From positions 2,480,001-2,544,000 of the forward strand of contig BDSL01000004.1 in NCBI GenBank assembly GCA_003116995.1: a stretch of DNA of 64,000 nucleotides, in the 5' to 3' direction. Shown here piece after piece: positions 37,201 to 49,344 of this stretch (positions are counted from its first letter, which is position 1; each line of letters starts with the position of its first letter). The translations under genes were made by a program, and so were the position numbers. The notes beneath the pieces are model-generated. The model did not search any database. It had not been told where the DNA came from and worked only from the letters and a program-made list of their open reading frames with translations. This DNA comes from Yamagishiella unicocca. Lineage: Eukaryota; Chlorophyta; Chlorophyceae; Chlamydomonadales; Volvocaceae.

Positions 37201-38152
37201 CCCTAGTCCAGGCGCCGCGTGGGAACCCCAACCCATGTCCAGGAGGGACTGGCCAGCTAGGGTGATAACCACGCAGTACGCGTGCCTCCAGGTAGACATA
37301 CAAAAATTGGAAACGGCAGCGCGGGCCGGGCACTCCCCCCCGCCCGGAAGCCCATGCCTTGCCACATACGGCAGGAGTACAGACGGTTCCTGGCACCCCG
37401 TGGCATGCAGTTAGTTCTGTGCACTGTGCTGACAGCTCACCGGCATGCTGATGTAGATAACGCGCTGCTGCAAGAGTAGCGATGGAAGGTCCGGTGGGTT
37501 GCCAAAGCGCTCCGCCTCAGGCAAGAAAAGGGGCCTGCCCTCGGGATAGGTTGTGTAGTCCCCGTAAGCGGCGCGAGCCCCGCTGTTCCCGCGGCCAGCC
37601 CGATAGTTTCCGCCAGCCATGTTTGTGACATTGTACCCAAACTGCTCCGGCTGGAACTTCTCACCACGCATGTATGCCTTAGATGAAAGTGTTTTCTACA
37701 AAGCAGGAAGAGAAAGAGATCTAGCGCGTCGTCATGGCGACAAGCTGCGTGCGGCGCAGACTGCACCCACGCCCAACACATACCGGGTCTGGCATGTCTG
37801 TGCGCGTCCCAGCCAGGCCGAGGGCACGGATCTGTCGCTCAGAAAGTCCAAAAGTTTGGTCTCGCTGGTCCTGCTGTGCTTCTTGCGTCGAGCTCGAGGC
37901 CTGCTCTTCCTCCTGCTGCTGCTGCCCCGGTCCAAACCATTCATACTGCTGGCTTAGCCTGCTGGTCAACTGGTAGTAATCTGCATCGCCATCGCTGAAC
38001 TCCGAAGTAGGGCCGAACGTGCGCCAGTTGTTGTTCACGACGACCTGGCGCGCCGGCCTACGCATGGCCGGAGCCGGCACTGACGGTGGCGCACATGATG
38101 CGGGGGCGGCGATCCGCAGCTTTGGCGTGCGGAACGCTAGGAGTGATTGCAT
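34286..38152 (-). CDS. Plastid Clp protease subunit ClpR (ClpR1-like)
   Basis: Minus-strand exons 38152-37784, 37695-37441, 36558-36296, 34999-34811 and 34448-34286 join in phase to 412 codons. The N-terminal 50 residues are rich in Arg, Ala and Pro with almost no acid, as in chloroplast transit peptides. The Clp core is clear: PPDLPSLLLQQRVIYISMP, VTELVVAQCYYLDF, RPIYVYLNSTG, AAVLLSAGQKGHR and EAYEEGLVDKLVP. The ClpP triad is gone: the catalytic Ser aligns with Asn282 in the QNQAA stretch, the His position lies in ISTAPP and the Asp position in SRKRYF. That is the hallmark of ClpR subunits, which build the inactive positions of the plastid ClpP/R ring. The long pre-core region (YMRGEKFQPEQFGYNV) and ELDYATKYYAAILARSTGK are closest to land-plant ClpR1 as I recall it; paralogue assignment is uncertain. 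Confidence 0.88.
36863..37022. repeat. Two-copy direct repeat, 81-base period, in ClpR intron
   Basis: Both copies run from CAAAGACCTCCTGAGCCCCC to CGCCTATCTCGCTCTG with few differences. A shorter GTGTGCCGCTCTGAC doublet follows. Confidence 0.85.
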
Positions 38153-38484
38153 GGTGCGCTAGTATTCAAGACGCAGCACGCGCAACCCTTGTCCAGAGAC
38201 CTCCCTACACGTGGCCCCTCACACTAGGCCCAGGTAATAAATGTTTACGGAATGTTTGATCTAGGCGTTCCACCTGCTTGCCGATATGAGAATGCAGGCT
38301 GTACATGGAGGCAGCCTACATTGGCTCCAGAACCGCGCAGTGTAAAGGCTGTGGGTTGCACCGTGGACACAATTAAACGTGGTATAGCGCATCGACATTA
38401 CTGCTGCAGTCTACGTGCAGTAGGCGCTCGCGCCACCCCTTATTGACGAAACAATCAGTACATCGTCTCGGAAGGTCGCGCACA
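38153..38484. promoter_or_regulatory. Divergent promoter between ClpR and SDH1
   Basis: Only 332 bases separate the two start codons. No other open gene lies between, so the two organellar-protein genes must share this space for both promoters and 5' UTRs. I could not identify specific factor sites by eye. Confidence 0.6.
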
Positions 38485-41400
38485 ATGTCGGTGTTGGCGA
38501 AGCTGCTTAGCGGCACTGCAGCAAAATCGCATTCCTTGCAGCTAGGAACGTTGGGACAGCGAGCGCTGTTGGCCACATCGCAGCAGGGAGGACTACCGGA
38601 GTCGCGGGGTTATGCCGCGCAGTCCTATCCCATTATTGACCACCAGTATGACGCCGTCGTCGTTGGTGCCGGTGGCGCTGGTTTGCGGGCAGCAGTGGGG
38701 TTGTCGGAGCTGGGCTTCAAGACAGCGTAAGGAGTGGCTTCGGAAGCTGAATCCTGCGGCTGGGTAGTTGCCACGTTGACGCGGTCGGTTGCCTCGCTGT
38801 GCAGGTGTGTCACCAAATTATTTCCAACTCGCTCGCACACGGTAGCAGCCCAGGGTGGCATTAATGCTGCGCTTGGCAACATGACGGAGGACGATTGGCG
38901 CTGGCACGCTTACGACACGGTGAAGGGCAGCGACTGGCTTGGCGACCAGGATGCTATCCACTACATGTGTCGTGAGGCACCGAAGGCAGTTATTGAGCTG
39001 GAGAACTACGGCCTGCCGTTCTCACGCACTGAGGATGGGAAAATTTACCAGCGCGCTTTCGGAGGCCAGAGCCTGGATTTCGGCAAGGGTGGCCAGGCCT
39101 ACCGCTGTGCTTGCGCCGCGGACCGAACGGGACATGCCATGCTTCACACGCTTTACGGCATGGCCATGAAGCACAACATCCAGTTTTTCGGTAAGCGCCG
39201 CAGTGCGCTCGTTGACCGTTACATAGGCTTGAAACCCTTGTCCCCACCGACAGCTGTGATACCCCCAGCCGGAATCACTGTCAGCTCAGCCACCGTCACG
39301 GCCACGCCCGCTTTACACACCTGGGTCGCTGTCCGCCCTCTGCTCTCTTTCCCCCCTTCCCCCTTCCCTCCCACGCACCCACAATCCTGTACACTCATCT
39401 TCCCGCCCCTCTCCACCTGCACTTCCGCCCACGCAGTCGAGTACTTTGCCCTCGACCTCATCATGGACAATGACGGCGTCTGCCGTGGCGTGATGGCGCT
39501 GTGCATGGAGGATGGCACCATCCACCGCTTCCAGTCCCACCAGACGGTGCTCGCCACCGGCGGCTACGGCCGCGCCTACTTCTCCGCTACCTCGGCACAC
39601 ACCTGCACGGGCGACGGCAACGGCATGGCCGCTCGCGCCGGCCTTCCGCTTCAGGACCTGGAGTTCGTTCAGTTCCACCCCACCGGCATCTACGGCGCGG
39701 GCTGCCTCATCACGGAGGGCTCCCGCGGCGAGGGGGGCATCCTGCGCAACAGCGAGGGCGAGCGTTTCATGGAGCGGTGCGTAGGGCTGGGTGGCCAGGG
39801 GGCGTGTTGTGCTGGACGCGTTGTGCTGGACGCGTTGTGCTGGACGTGTTGTGCTGGGCGGTCAGGGACGTGTCGTTCTGGGCGGTCAGGGACGTGTTGC
39901 ACTGGGCGGTCAGGGACGTGTTGCACTGGGCGGTCAGGGACGTGTTGCACTGGGCGGTCAGGGACGTGGAATGGGTGGGATGTGCGCGGAGGGGCAGCAG
40001 GGAAAGGAAGGGCAGGGGAGGGCCTCCGCAGCTGCTCCCACTCAGCCTCCCAGGAAAGCCCGAAGCCGCCTGAAGCCGGCGCGTGCTGCCAGCCGGGTTG
40101 AAGCAGCCTCCGCAGCCGCACTCGCGGTCGTGGGCCTAGGGTGCTGCCTGCCTCGCCTCACCCTCCACCTTTGGGCTGCTCGAGCGCCGCAACTAGGCAA
40201 ACCTAAGCCCGGCCGCGGAGGTGCAGGCCTCAAATGCGTGGATGAGCGGCTGTGTGGTCCGGTGTGCGCAACTGGGCCGGCCCTGTGCCAGCCCCACATC
40301 ACCTGCACGCGCACGTGGACGTTGTCCGCCCGCCCTCGCGTAGTGCCCCATGACTTCCCGCACGCATACCTCCCCCCCCACCCCTCCCGTTGCGTAAAAC
40401 GGATTTTACACACCCCTCGCCACTCCACCCCTCGCCACCCCGCCCCTCGCGTGTGCTCGGAGCTCCAGCTCCAGCTAGTAGTGCCGCTTCTCCTCACTTG
40501 TCGATTCACCGGTGCTCGCCCGCCGCCCCCTCCAACTGTCCTGTCTTTCTCGCGTCACCGGTGTTCGCCCTCCGCCCCCTCCCGTCGCAGCTACGCGCCG
40601 TCCGCCAAGGACCTGGCGTCACGTGATGTGGTGTCGCGGTCCATGACCCTGGAGATCCGTGAGGGCCGCGGCTGCGGCCCCGAGAAGGACCACATCTACC
40701 TGCACCTCAACCACCTGCCGCCGGAGCTGCTGGCGGAGCGCCTGCCGGGCATCAGCGAGACGGCCGCCATCTTCGCGGGCGTGGACGTGACCAAGGTACG
40801 GGCTTGACGCGGTCTAGCTCGGGGTTGGGGGCGGAGGGGAGGGGCAGTTTGCGGGAGGCGGATGCGGGATGCGGTTGGTGGCGAAGTGTAACGGACGGCA
40901 ACACGAATGCGGGGGGCTGTTAGGAAAACGGGGGGGCGGGGTGAGCAAGAAGGAGGCGGAGAAGCAGAGGAGGGGGGGGGTGGCTGGAGCTGGGTTGGGG
41001 TTGAGGTTGGGGTTCTAGGGGGCCGGGCGGTTCTCCGGTGTTGGCTAGTGGCGTAAGGCACAGCGGAACATGGCGTTGGATGCCTTGGATGGGCCCTCTG
41101 GTCACTCCCGGCTGATTTGGTTGTCCGCTGCACGTGTTTGTTGCGACCCCGGGGGGGAAGGGTGCTGGGCGGGTTTTGAGGAAGACCCGTGGATGCGAGG
41201 AAAAACCGTATAGAGAAGACGTTTCGAGATGCATGCTAAAGAACTGGGGTGGGGAGACGAAAGACTAGGGTCGTACGTCGACCGCTGGGGGGGGGCGCGG
41301 TGTACGGGGGAGGTATCTTTTTGCCTCTGCCGTTGGTATCGCCCAAAGGTCAGATCAGCAACCATTACGGGGTCCACGCGGGTCGCTCGGCATGGGGTGG

Positions 41401-43603
41401 AGCCTTCTAATGCTCCTACACATCCCTCAGCCGCCGAGGGTTGTTTCGACGTTGCGCCAGCCTCATCGCTCGTCGGCCTATGCTGCTGCAACGAGCCACG
41501 TGGCCCCGTCCAAACCAGCGCACTTTCATCCGGCGGCGTCCGTCACTCCCTTGCCTGTCGCTCACCTGCCTGTTTGTTAAAACCCATGGTGCCCCCTCCC
41601 CCCCTCCCCCTCCCCCTCCCCCCCTCCGTGTCTCCCCCAGGAGCCCATCCCGGTGCTGCCCACTGTGCACTACAACATGGGCGGCATCCCCACCAACTAC
41701 ATGGGCGAGGTGCTGGCGCCCACCCCCGAGAACCCGGACAAGGTGGTGCCGGGGCTGTTCGCGGCCGGCGAGGCGGCCTGTGCCTCCGTCCATGGCGCCA
41801 ACCGGCTGGGCGCCAACTCGCTGCTGGACATCGTGGTGTTCGGACGCGCCTGCGCCAACCGCGTCGGTGGGTCGGCGGTGGACGGACACCGGTGGTGGAC
41901 GTGGTGGTGGTGACAGTGGGGGAGGAGGAGGTGGTGGTGGAGAAGGAGGGGGGTGCTGTACGCGTTACGTTCCCTGGCTTGCCGTGTTGTGGCATGGAGA
42001 AGGGGCGCCGGCCACACGGCCATCGGGACAGGAGACAAGCTCCAGCCCTACCACGTCGATTCAGCGTGCACCTGTTTTCTTGGCACATGGTTTGCGGCGG
42101 CGCAGTTGTTTGCCAGTGGGTCACAGCAACGCTGGGCTGTTGTCTTCCCTCGCAGTGCCGCACCAGCTTTCACGCGTCCAATCCTTATCCGTCCTCCCTC
42201 CCTCCCTCCCTGGCCCTCCCTGGACCTCCTTGCCTCAGGCGAGATCATGAAGCCCAACACGCCGCACAAGCCCCTCCCCGCCAGCGCGGGCGAGAGCTCC
42301 ATCGCGCGTCTGGACAAGCTCCGCAACGCCAAGGGCAACCTGCGTACCGCGGAGATCAGGCGCAACATGCAGAGGGTGATGCAGAACAACGCCGCGGTGT
42401 TCCGCACGCAGGAGTCGCTGGAGGAGGGCTGCAAGCTCATCGACGAGTGCGCGGCCTCGTTCACGGACGTCAAGGTGCGTGTCGGCGCGTGTGCGAGGAG
42501 GGGGAGAGAGCAGGCGGTAGCCAGTTGGGGTGCAAGGAGAACCGCCTGGCGATGGCGGTGGGCGGGAAGCATGCGGGCTAGGGGCACCGTCGGGTGTCAG
42601 CAACGGCACTCGGGGATGGAACGGGTTGGCAGGGGCCAAAAGCCAAAACAACGAAACACCGACAAGAGCAAGATCTCGTACCGTCCCGTCCCACACGAAG
42701 CCTCTGAGCGAGCAGGGAGGATGGGGGGCCCTTTAGTGAGTACCACCCATCAGCGGCAGAGCCAGTCCCCGCTTAGGACGGCGGGACGTTGAATCAAATC
42801 GGCGTTCTCGTGTGGGCTCACACACTACCGGTGCCGCAGTCCGCACGCGGAAATGACGCAGCATGAGGTCGCCCTGGTCACCTGCTCACCCTGCCCCTGC
42901 TGCTGCCGACCCACGGGCTTCCTCTCATGCCCCTGCTGCTGCTGCTGCCATGCGCGTGGCCTGCACAGGTGACCGACCGCAGCCTGGTTTGGAACACGGA
43001 TCTGGTTGAGACGCTGGAGCTGGAGAACCTGCTGCTCAACGCCGCCATCACAATGCACGGCGCGGAGCAGCGCAAGGAGAGCCGCGGGGCACATGCGCGC
43101 GAGGACTTTTCGGCGCGTGACGACGTCAACTGGATGAAGCACACGCTGGGCTACCTGCCGTCGGTGAGCAGTGCCGCGGCTCCGTCGCGAGAGCTTGTGG
43201 TCACGGAGTGGCCGGTGGTTGCGGAGTGCTGCTGCGTCCCGCTTGCACTTGCGGACGTCCTGATGACGTCTCATCAGGCTTTTGCGCTTTGCTTTGCGCA
43301 AGATGCGCGTTCCGCGTTTTCAGCCCCAGGTCCAGCTGTTATTACGACCGGACTGAGCTCGTGAGGACGAGTAAAAGCGCTGAAAGCCCACCAGCCGGCC
43401 GCTCTTGAAGTGGCGGCCTGTCATCGCCGCCGGCCGTGTCTAGCTCGGGCCGCAACGCTCCCTTGCTGCCGGTGTCTTACGCCCTGTGGTTTGCGGTTGT
43501 GATGCAGGTCACCGACAAGACCAAGATCGCGTACCGCCCCGTCCACATGAAGCCTCTGAGCAACGAGATGCCGTACATCGAGCCGAAGGCCCGCGTTTAC
43601 TGA
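38485..43603 (+). CDS. SDH1: Succinate dehydrogenase flavoprotein subunit, mitochondrial
   Basis: Exons 38485-38726, 38805-39190, 39437-39776, 40591-40795, 41641-41866, 42239-42474, 42969-43163 and 43508-43603 join in phase to 641 codons, the normal length. This is the FAD-carrying catalytic subunit of respiratory complex II, oxidising succinate to fumarate in the TCA cycle at the matrix face of the inner membrane. Seen in the sequence: a basic, Ser/Leu-rich mitochondrial presequence (about 45 residues), the FAD dinucleotide loop GAGGAG at 61-66, the covalent-flavin His92 in [19 protein letters not shown] with [57 protein letters not shown] and the C-terminal [18 protein letters not shown] chose ATG 38485 because it begins the presequence in frame. 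Introns contain a 24-base minisatellite and a broken copy of the last exon. Confidence 0.96.
39797..39975. repeat. 24-base minisatellite in SDH1 intron 3
   Basis: About five copies of GGGCGGTCAGGGACGTGTTG plus CACT, grading leftward into GTGCTGGACGCGTT units. It starts some 20 bases after the exon 3 donor. Confidence 0.9.
41165..41250 (-). repeat. Dispersed intronic element in SDH1 intron 4
   Basis: Near full-length minus-orientation copy: TTGAGGAAGACCCGTGGATG, an A-rich centre, then TTTCGAGATGCATGCTAAAG. Confidence 0.75.
42656..42715 (+). pseudogene. Broken duplicate of SDH1 exon 8 inside intron 6
   Basis: About 60 bases closely match the start of exon 8 (43511 onward): ACCGACAAGAGCAAGATCTC against ACCGACAAGACCAAGATCGC, then the Tyr-Arg-Pro-Val codons and CCTCTGAGC. 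It carries one extra C in the CCCGTCCCACAC stretch, which shifts the frame, and it lacks the exon's end and stop. It is not expected to be used as a coding exon. Confidence 0.8.
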
Positions 43604-44321
43604 GCCCGAAGCTTCCTGTAGCGAGCTTGTCGTTGGGGGGGGCCGGGGAGGGGACCAGGACACCTCATGCGCTGCGCTCGCGGCGCGTGTCGCGCATATT
43701 GCGCAGGGGCGCCGTCGACTCCCGCCCTGACTTGACACCGTCATTGTGGTGCGTGGGGGTTCACGAGGCAGGTGTCTTGCCCTAATGCTTACATAGGTCG
43801 AAGTGTCAAAGGAGCACTTGCTTGATTCTTTACTTAGGGACAGTTGGTCCTCGCAGACCCGCGGGACCGGTCCTTAGCTATGCGTGCAGGTTTTAATGAA
43901 CTCAATTCATGAGTGGTATGCTTGATGCTGTGAAGGAGTCGCGCACTCGGCGCTGCGCTTTCATGTGTTGGTACCGGAAGCGGCGACAGCGGTTGTGCGG
44001 CTGCTGCTGTGCTTGATGTTGGCGAACAGCTGTATATCCGAGCATTCTGTCCTCCAGTGAGGGTTAAAGAGTCTGTCGTGTGCGCGGTAGAGGAAAGTTT
44101 ACGGTGTTGCGACAGCCTTTTTCCCTTGCCTGAGCGGGTTCGCCTGCTGAGGGCGTTGGCATGCGGCCTAAGTTCCCCTTTGTAACTATCAACTATCTAA
44201 AATTTGTGTCGCAAGCTCTTGGGCTTCGTATTGTACGGGGGGGGGGCGGGCGGTCGCGCCGAAATGGTTCTCGCGCTGTGGCAGCCTTTGCATCCGACAC
44301 GAAGTGCACCAGTGACGCCTA
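43604..44321. other. SDH1 3' UTR and CK2 alpha upstream region
   Basis: No exon recognised. TGTAA near 44180 (in CCCCTTTGTAACTATC), about 580 bases after the SDH1 stop, is a likely polyadenylation signal. The CK2 promoter must then fit in the remaining 140 bases or overlap the SDH1 3' UTR. Confidence 0.55.
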
Positions 44322-47300
44322 ATGCGCTCAAACTTATCTAGCTGGCGCCAACGCCTCAACACGCTACGGCCATCTTCCTTAGTGAACCCTCGGACCTTGA
44401 CATCAGTGTCTTCGGTCTTGCGGGGCCTGCGCACGCGTAGCGAGGGGCCGCGAGGCCGCCTTGCCTCCGTGCCACAGGCCGTAATGGCGCAGCGGTATTC
44501 CAAGGCGCACCGCAGCAAGGACGGCGCGCCATCGGTGGCGCGAGTACATGCCGAAGTATGCGAGAAGGCGCCTCCAGAGTACAGTGCTTACGAGCAACTA
44601 AAGATCAGCTGGGGCGACCAAGATAACTATGAGGCAGGGACTGCTGTGTTCCTTACTCCCCATGCCTGGTCGGTACGCTGGGGATTGCTTCGGCCAAATC
44701 GCAACGGCATGTGCTTCGTAACAGGTGGTTCGCAAGGTCGGGCGGGGCAAGTACAGCGAGGTTTTCGAGGGCGTCAACGTTGTGAACAGCGCGAAGTGTA
44801 TCATAAAAATACTCAAGCCCGTCAAGAAGAAGAAGGTGCTGCGCGAGATTAAAATCCTCCAGAACATCACGGGCGGCCCCTCCATCATCAAGCTGCTTGA
44901 CGTGGTACGTCGGCATTGGCGGTTTGAGCTGAGAACAACAACTGCTGGGGGGATATTGGCAGGGGCTGGGATTCCGTCGGGCAGCGAGGTGCCACCCGGG
45001 CTCGGTAACGATGCTTGCCAGGGGTAAGGGGGCTTCAAGCAGGGACGGGACGATGGTCTTGCGCCAACATTCCATGTGCGGCGGGGGCAGGTGCATGGGT
45101 TGCATGCGCACGCCTCTTCCCCCTCGAGCCCAAGATCAGCCCCGCCAGCTGGTTGCTGTTCCACTGCGCGAAGTCCACACACGCGACCAGGCACCAGGAC
45201 AGATCCGCATGGGTGCCGCAGCCGCATCGTCAGGACGCCGAAGTGCGCTCGTCCCGCCGCCGCCGCAGCGTCAGCACCAGCACCATGCGGCTGCTGCAGG
45301 GCCAGCCCGACTGCATGCGCCCTGCGCCACGTGGTGTGTACAGATCAGCAACACCCGGCCCCCCCCAGCCCCTTTTCGTACACGGGGTTTCCTTGCAACA
45401 CCCCGGCCAAAGCCATGCTACGCACCCCGCTACCGCCATAAACGACCAATCAGTCAACATGCGGCCCCAACTAACAAGCACCGTCGCATGGGCATGCTGG
45501 GTCTAAGGGATATTCCCTGCACAACCCTGGGGGTTCGCTGGTACCGGGCCATGAGCCGCATCCCTGCAACCCACCGCTGCCACCGGGCACCCCCCGCTCC
45601 ACTGCGGCCACGTACCCCGCACGGCCACGCTCCCCCGCATCCACTCTGGGGCGCTTGCCATTCGCATCCCCAAACCGGAATCTCCACCCAAAATACGCAT
45701 GCGGGGGTACGGTCGTCTTCGGCAAGCGCATTGCAGTCCGCTGGAACGGAGATTCCCCCACTACTAACCGCAACATGGCGGCGGGGAGTCAAACTTCGCA
45801 TGGGAAGGAAGCAACTCTGGCCATGGAGCCCGCCGAACGCGCCGTACACGGTTTCTGTTTTGCTTCCTTTGGTGGTGCGTGGGCGCGATCAGCACCCAGC
45901 CGACGGGGTCTCCGCCGCCCCTCACCTCCAGCGACGTACCCACCACGTCCGCCCCTCCCCTCCCGCCCGGCCGATTGCAGGTCCGTGACCCCGAGTCTAA
46001 GACTCCCAGCCTCATCTTCGAGTACGTCAACAACCAGGACTTCAAGGTGCTCTACCCCACCCTCACCGACATGGACATCCGCTACTACATGTTTGAGCTC
46101 CTCAAGGCGCTGGACTACGCTCACGCCCACGGCATCATGCACCGGGACGTCAAGCCGCACAACGTCATGATCGACCACGCCAAGCGCCAGCTGCGGCTCA
46201 TCGACTGGGGCCTCGCGGAGTTCTACCACCCGGGCCGGGAGTACAACGTGCGCGTAGCGTCCCGATACTACAAGGGACCGGAGCTGCTGGTGGATCTGCA
46301 GGTGGGGGGTGTATAAAAACCGTTGGGGGGGGGGTCGAGGAAGAGCCGTGGATATGCGAGGGAAAAACACCGTTTTGCGGAAAAAGATGTTTTGAGATGC
46401 ATGCTGGAGAACTGGGGTTGTTGTAAGATACGATAATTCGCGAAGCCACGGCCGACCGCCATGGCCGGGGAGTGGGGGGAAGATGGGTTGTGAGGTTGGG
46501 TGGGAGGGGGGTCGGGTGGGAGGGGGGTCGGGTGGGAGGGGCGTCGGGTGGGAGGCGGGAAGGCGCATGAGCGAGGCCAGTGGGAAGGGGCGGGTGAGGG
46601 ATGGCCGCGGTGGGGAGGCGAATGTGTGGTAAAGAGGGAACGGAGCGTTTTGAGCGTCAAGGTCCTTTCGCACCACCGCCTCCCCCGGCTCCTTCGCCTC
46701 GACCAGAATTCCCCCCTCAGCTCGGCCTTGCGTCCGAAGCCGTCTTAACTTGAGCGAACCGTTCTGACCCCCGCCTTGCCCCGTGTTCCCCCCATGCCAC
46801 CTGCCTTGCCCCAGATTTACGACTACTCCCTGGACATGTGGAGCCTGGGCTGCATGCTTGCCGCCATCATCTTCCGGAAGGACCCCTTCTTCTGCGGCCA
46901 CGACAACTACGACCAGCTGGTCAAGATCGCACGGGTGCTGGGCACGGACGACCTGTACGCCTACCTGCAAAAGGTGGGGCGCAGGGAAGATCGGGCGCAT
47001 CGGGGAAACAATAACACAGTATAAACGGTGTAACACGGGAAACAACAACACGGTATAAATAAGCCGGTGTCCGCCGCAGCTTCCGCAGCCTCAAACAACC
47101 ATTTTTCTGCCCAACCTCCCGCCTCCTCCCCCCTCCCCCCGCCCCTCGGGACCTGACCCGCATCGTACGGCGGCGGACCTCAGTACGGCATCGTGCTGGA
47201 CCCCCAGCTCGAAGCGCTTGTTGGCACGCACTCCAAGAAGGCCTGGACTCGCTTCGTGACACCGGAGAACCAGCACCTGGTGTCGCCGGAGGCCATCGAC

Positions 47301-47429
47301 TTCATCGACAAGCTGCTTCGGTACGACCACCAGGATCGCCTCACGTGCACCGAGGCGCAGGCGCACCCCTACCTGGCGCCCATCCGGGCAGCGGCCGAGG
47401 CGGCGGCGGCGGGCGGGAGCGGGCAGTGA
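44322..47429 (+). CDS. CKA: Casein kinase 2 catalytic (alpha) subunit
   Basis: Exons 44322-44633, 44725-44904, 45981-46301, 46815-46973 and 47184-47429 join in phase to 405 codons from the upstream ATG, or 351 from the ATG at 44484. CK2 alpha is a constitutively active acidophilic Ser/Thr kinase. Visible landmarks are the glycine loop [14 protein letters not shown]-site Lys132 (CIIKILK), the basic KPVKKKK cluster that binds substrates and the beta subunit, [53 protein letters not shown] and [31 protein letters not shown] at 44484 starts the standard CK2 N-terminus. The 54 codons before it are open, begin with ATG and are rich in Arg, Ser and Leu with few acids, like an organelle presequence. 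Exon 1 must end at the GAG before GCAGGG to keep the conserved YE-VVRKVG join, so intron 1 uses a GC donor. Confidence 0.95.
46328..46425 (-). repeat. Dispersed intronic element in CK2 intron 3
   Basis: Minus-orientation copy: GTCGAGGAAGAGCCGTGGAT through TTTTGAGATGCATGCTGGAG. It begins about 25 bases after the exon 3 donor. Confidence 0.8.
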
Positions 47430-49344
47430 GGGGCGGTTGTGCCTTGCAGCCGCAGCGGAGGACCCGTGTGATGGAAAGTGCGCAAGGGCGGGCGCCAGCA
47501 AAAGGTGGCGCGCGGAACGGCGACGGCGTAGCGCGCATGCGGCTGGAGCGGCCTGTGGTGGCGGGATAGGTGGAAGGAGGAGGAGGTGCTGGGTCCAGAC
47601 AAGTGCTCATTGTCATGCTGGCGTGCCGGTAGTGCTGGTGGTGGGGCCCGGGACTGGTGGGAGGGCTGTGGAGGTACATGGCTGAGGCTGTTGGGAAGGG
47701 CTGAGGGTTGGTTGTCGGCCGTCCTGCCTGACCTTGCAATGCAAATAAATTGCAGCGGGGGGGTGTCCGGCCCTGCATTCCTCGTGGCGATAACGTTGGG
47801 GCTGCTGGCACGTGCCAAGGTTGTGCGAAAGCTAGGTGCTGGGGTTGGATGGGGTGGAGTGGTGTAGGCTACAGCGCTGTGGGTGTGGGGCATCCCTCCC
47901 TCCCTCCCATCCCTCCTCAACACCACCTTTCTTGAACACCCCCTCCTGAGACCCGGAGGCGGTCCAACTTTGCCAAGCAGCTTGCCACGCTTTGCTTACG
48001 GAAGAACCGCTTTTGCTGGCGCGGGGGGCAGGGGGTCTTGGGGTTTGTTGTGTCTCATAAGATGCGCTAGGCACGGGGGGAATCCCGACGTACGTGTGTT
48101 TGTGTTTCGAGGCGATATGCGAAAGAAGCACGAAAGAGACAGGCAGACATACAGCTGAATGGACACACCGTGTGTGTGGACTGGGGGGCCAAGGGGTCGG
48201 TTTGCCGCCCGTTGGCTTCCGCGGCGGCGGGGGGGCAGTGCAATACACGAGTGCAGCTTGTACATGACGCAGGTGTTGGTACTGTATATGCTGGGAGCAC
48301 CGGGGGGTGTGGCATGAAGACCGGTTACACCGGGGGGTTTAGAGGAAGACCCGTCGATGCGAGGGGGAAGGGGGGAATCGACGGCAGCTGCAGCCGTAAA
48401 GCTACTTTGCGGTGCTGCGCTGAGTATGTGCGGGGTTTGGGGCGCGCTGACGAGCCCCTGGGTTGCGCCGAGCTGTAAGGCACGGACGCCAGGGCTAGTA
48501 GACCCGCGGGAGAGAGACGGCCGGCGCCAAGGGAATGGCATCTTGGACAGCGATGAACTATGGGACGTGGCGGTTGGGCGCAAAGACGTTCTTGGCACGG
48601 TGCGCTTTGCGTTTTTGTTATCGCCGCCACAGCACTTCGATCAACGTTGCGAGGACCCTGGATTCCGGCCCTGGAGGAAATGGGGGGGGGGCATGAAGCT
48701 CCGAGGAACGCCATTCCGACCGACATGCGGCAGGACAGGGAGACCGCCCCCCTGGCCTGATCCTGCGACCCCCTCCGGGCCTCACCAGGGCCCTGCCGTA
48801 TCCCGCCTGCCAGTGAGGATGACCCGTCCACCGACCCACCATTCCGCCCGACATGCGATAGGACAGGGAGACAGAGGGCGTGAGGAGGGCGGCTCCGACA
48901 ACAGGGAGCCCTTGCTGTCTCTCTACTTTGCCGAGAACGTTGCAATGCAAACACAGCCGACCCGCAATCAGCGCGCGTGGGCCCTTCACCCTGTCAATCC
49001 TCGCAATACAAACGGCGCGTGGCTTTGGCAAGAGTTCCCGTGAACCCATTCGCGCACTCCCCCCCCTTGCCTCGCGCGTGTTCGACCGACCATTGCGGCC
49101 TCTCCGCTGCCGAAGCACCTGCCTGAGACGGCCCCTCGCCCCCGCCCCACCCGGCCATTCCCGCTGGCTGCGCTGCACTGTTTTTGAACCTACCAGGGCC
49201 TTCTCCCCCCACTACCCACCCGCATCATCACCGTCAGCTCCGTAACCAGCTCCGTAACCCGGCGAGCACGCTGCCCTTCTGCTCGCGGTATCCCTTCCCC
49301 TCCTTCCCTGCCCCTCGCAAACGAAACCTACACCACGAACACCG
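47430..49344. other. Convergent 3' region, CK2 and LRR-transglutaminase genes
   Basis: No exon supported. It contains a partial intronic element near 48330-48365 and a block near 48770-48840 that is duplicated inside intron 15 of the minus-strand neighbour (49700-49790). AATAAA occurs near 47743. Open frames of 130-230 codons here overlap on both strands and show no domain. Confidence 0.5.
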
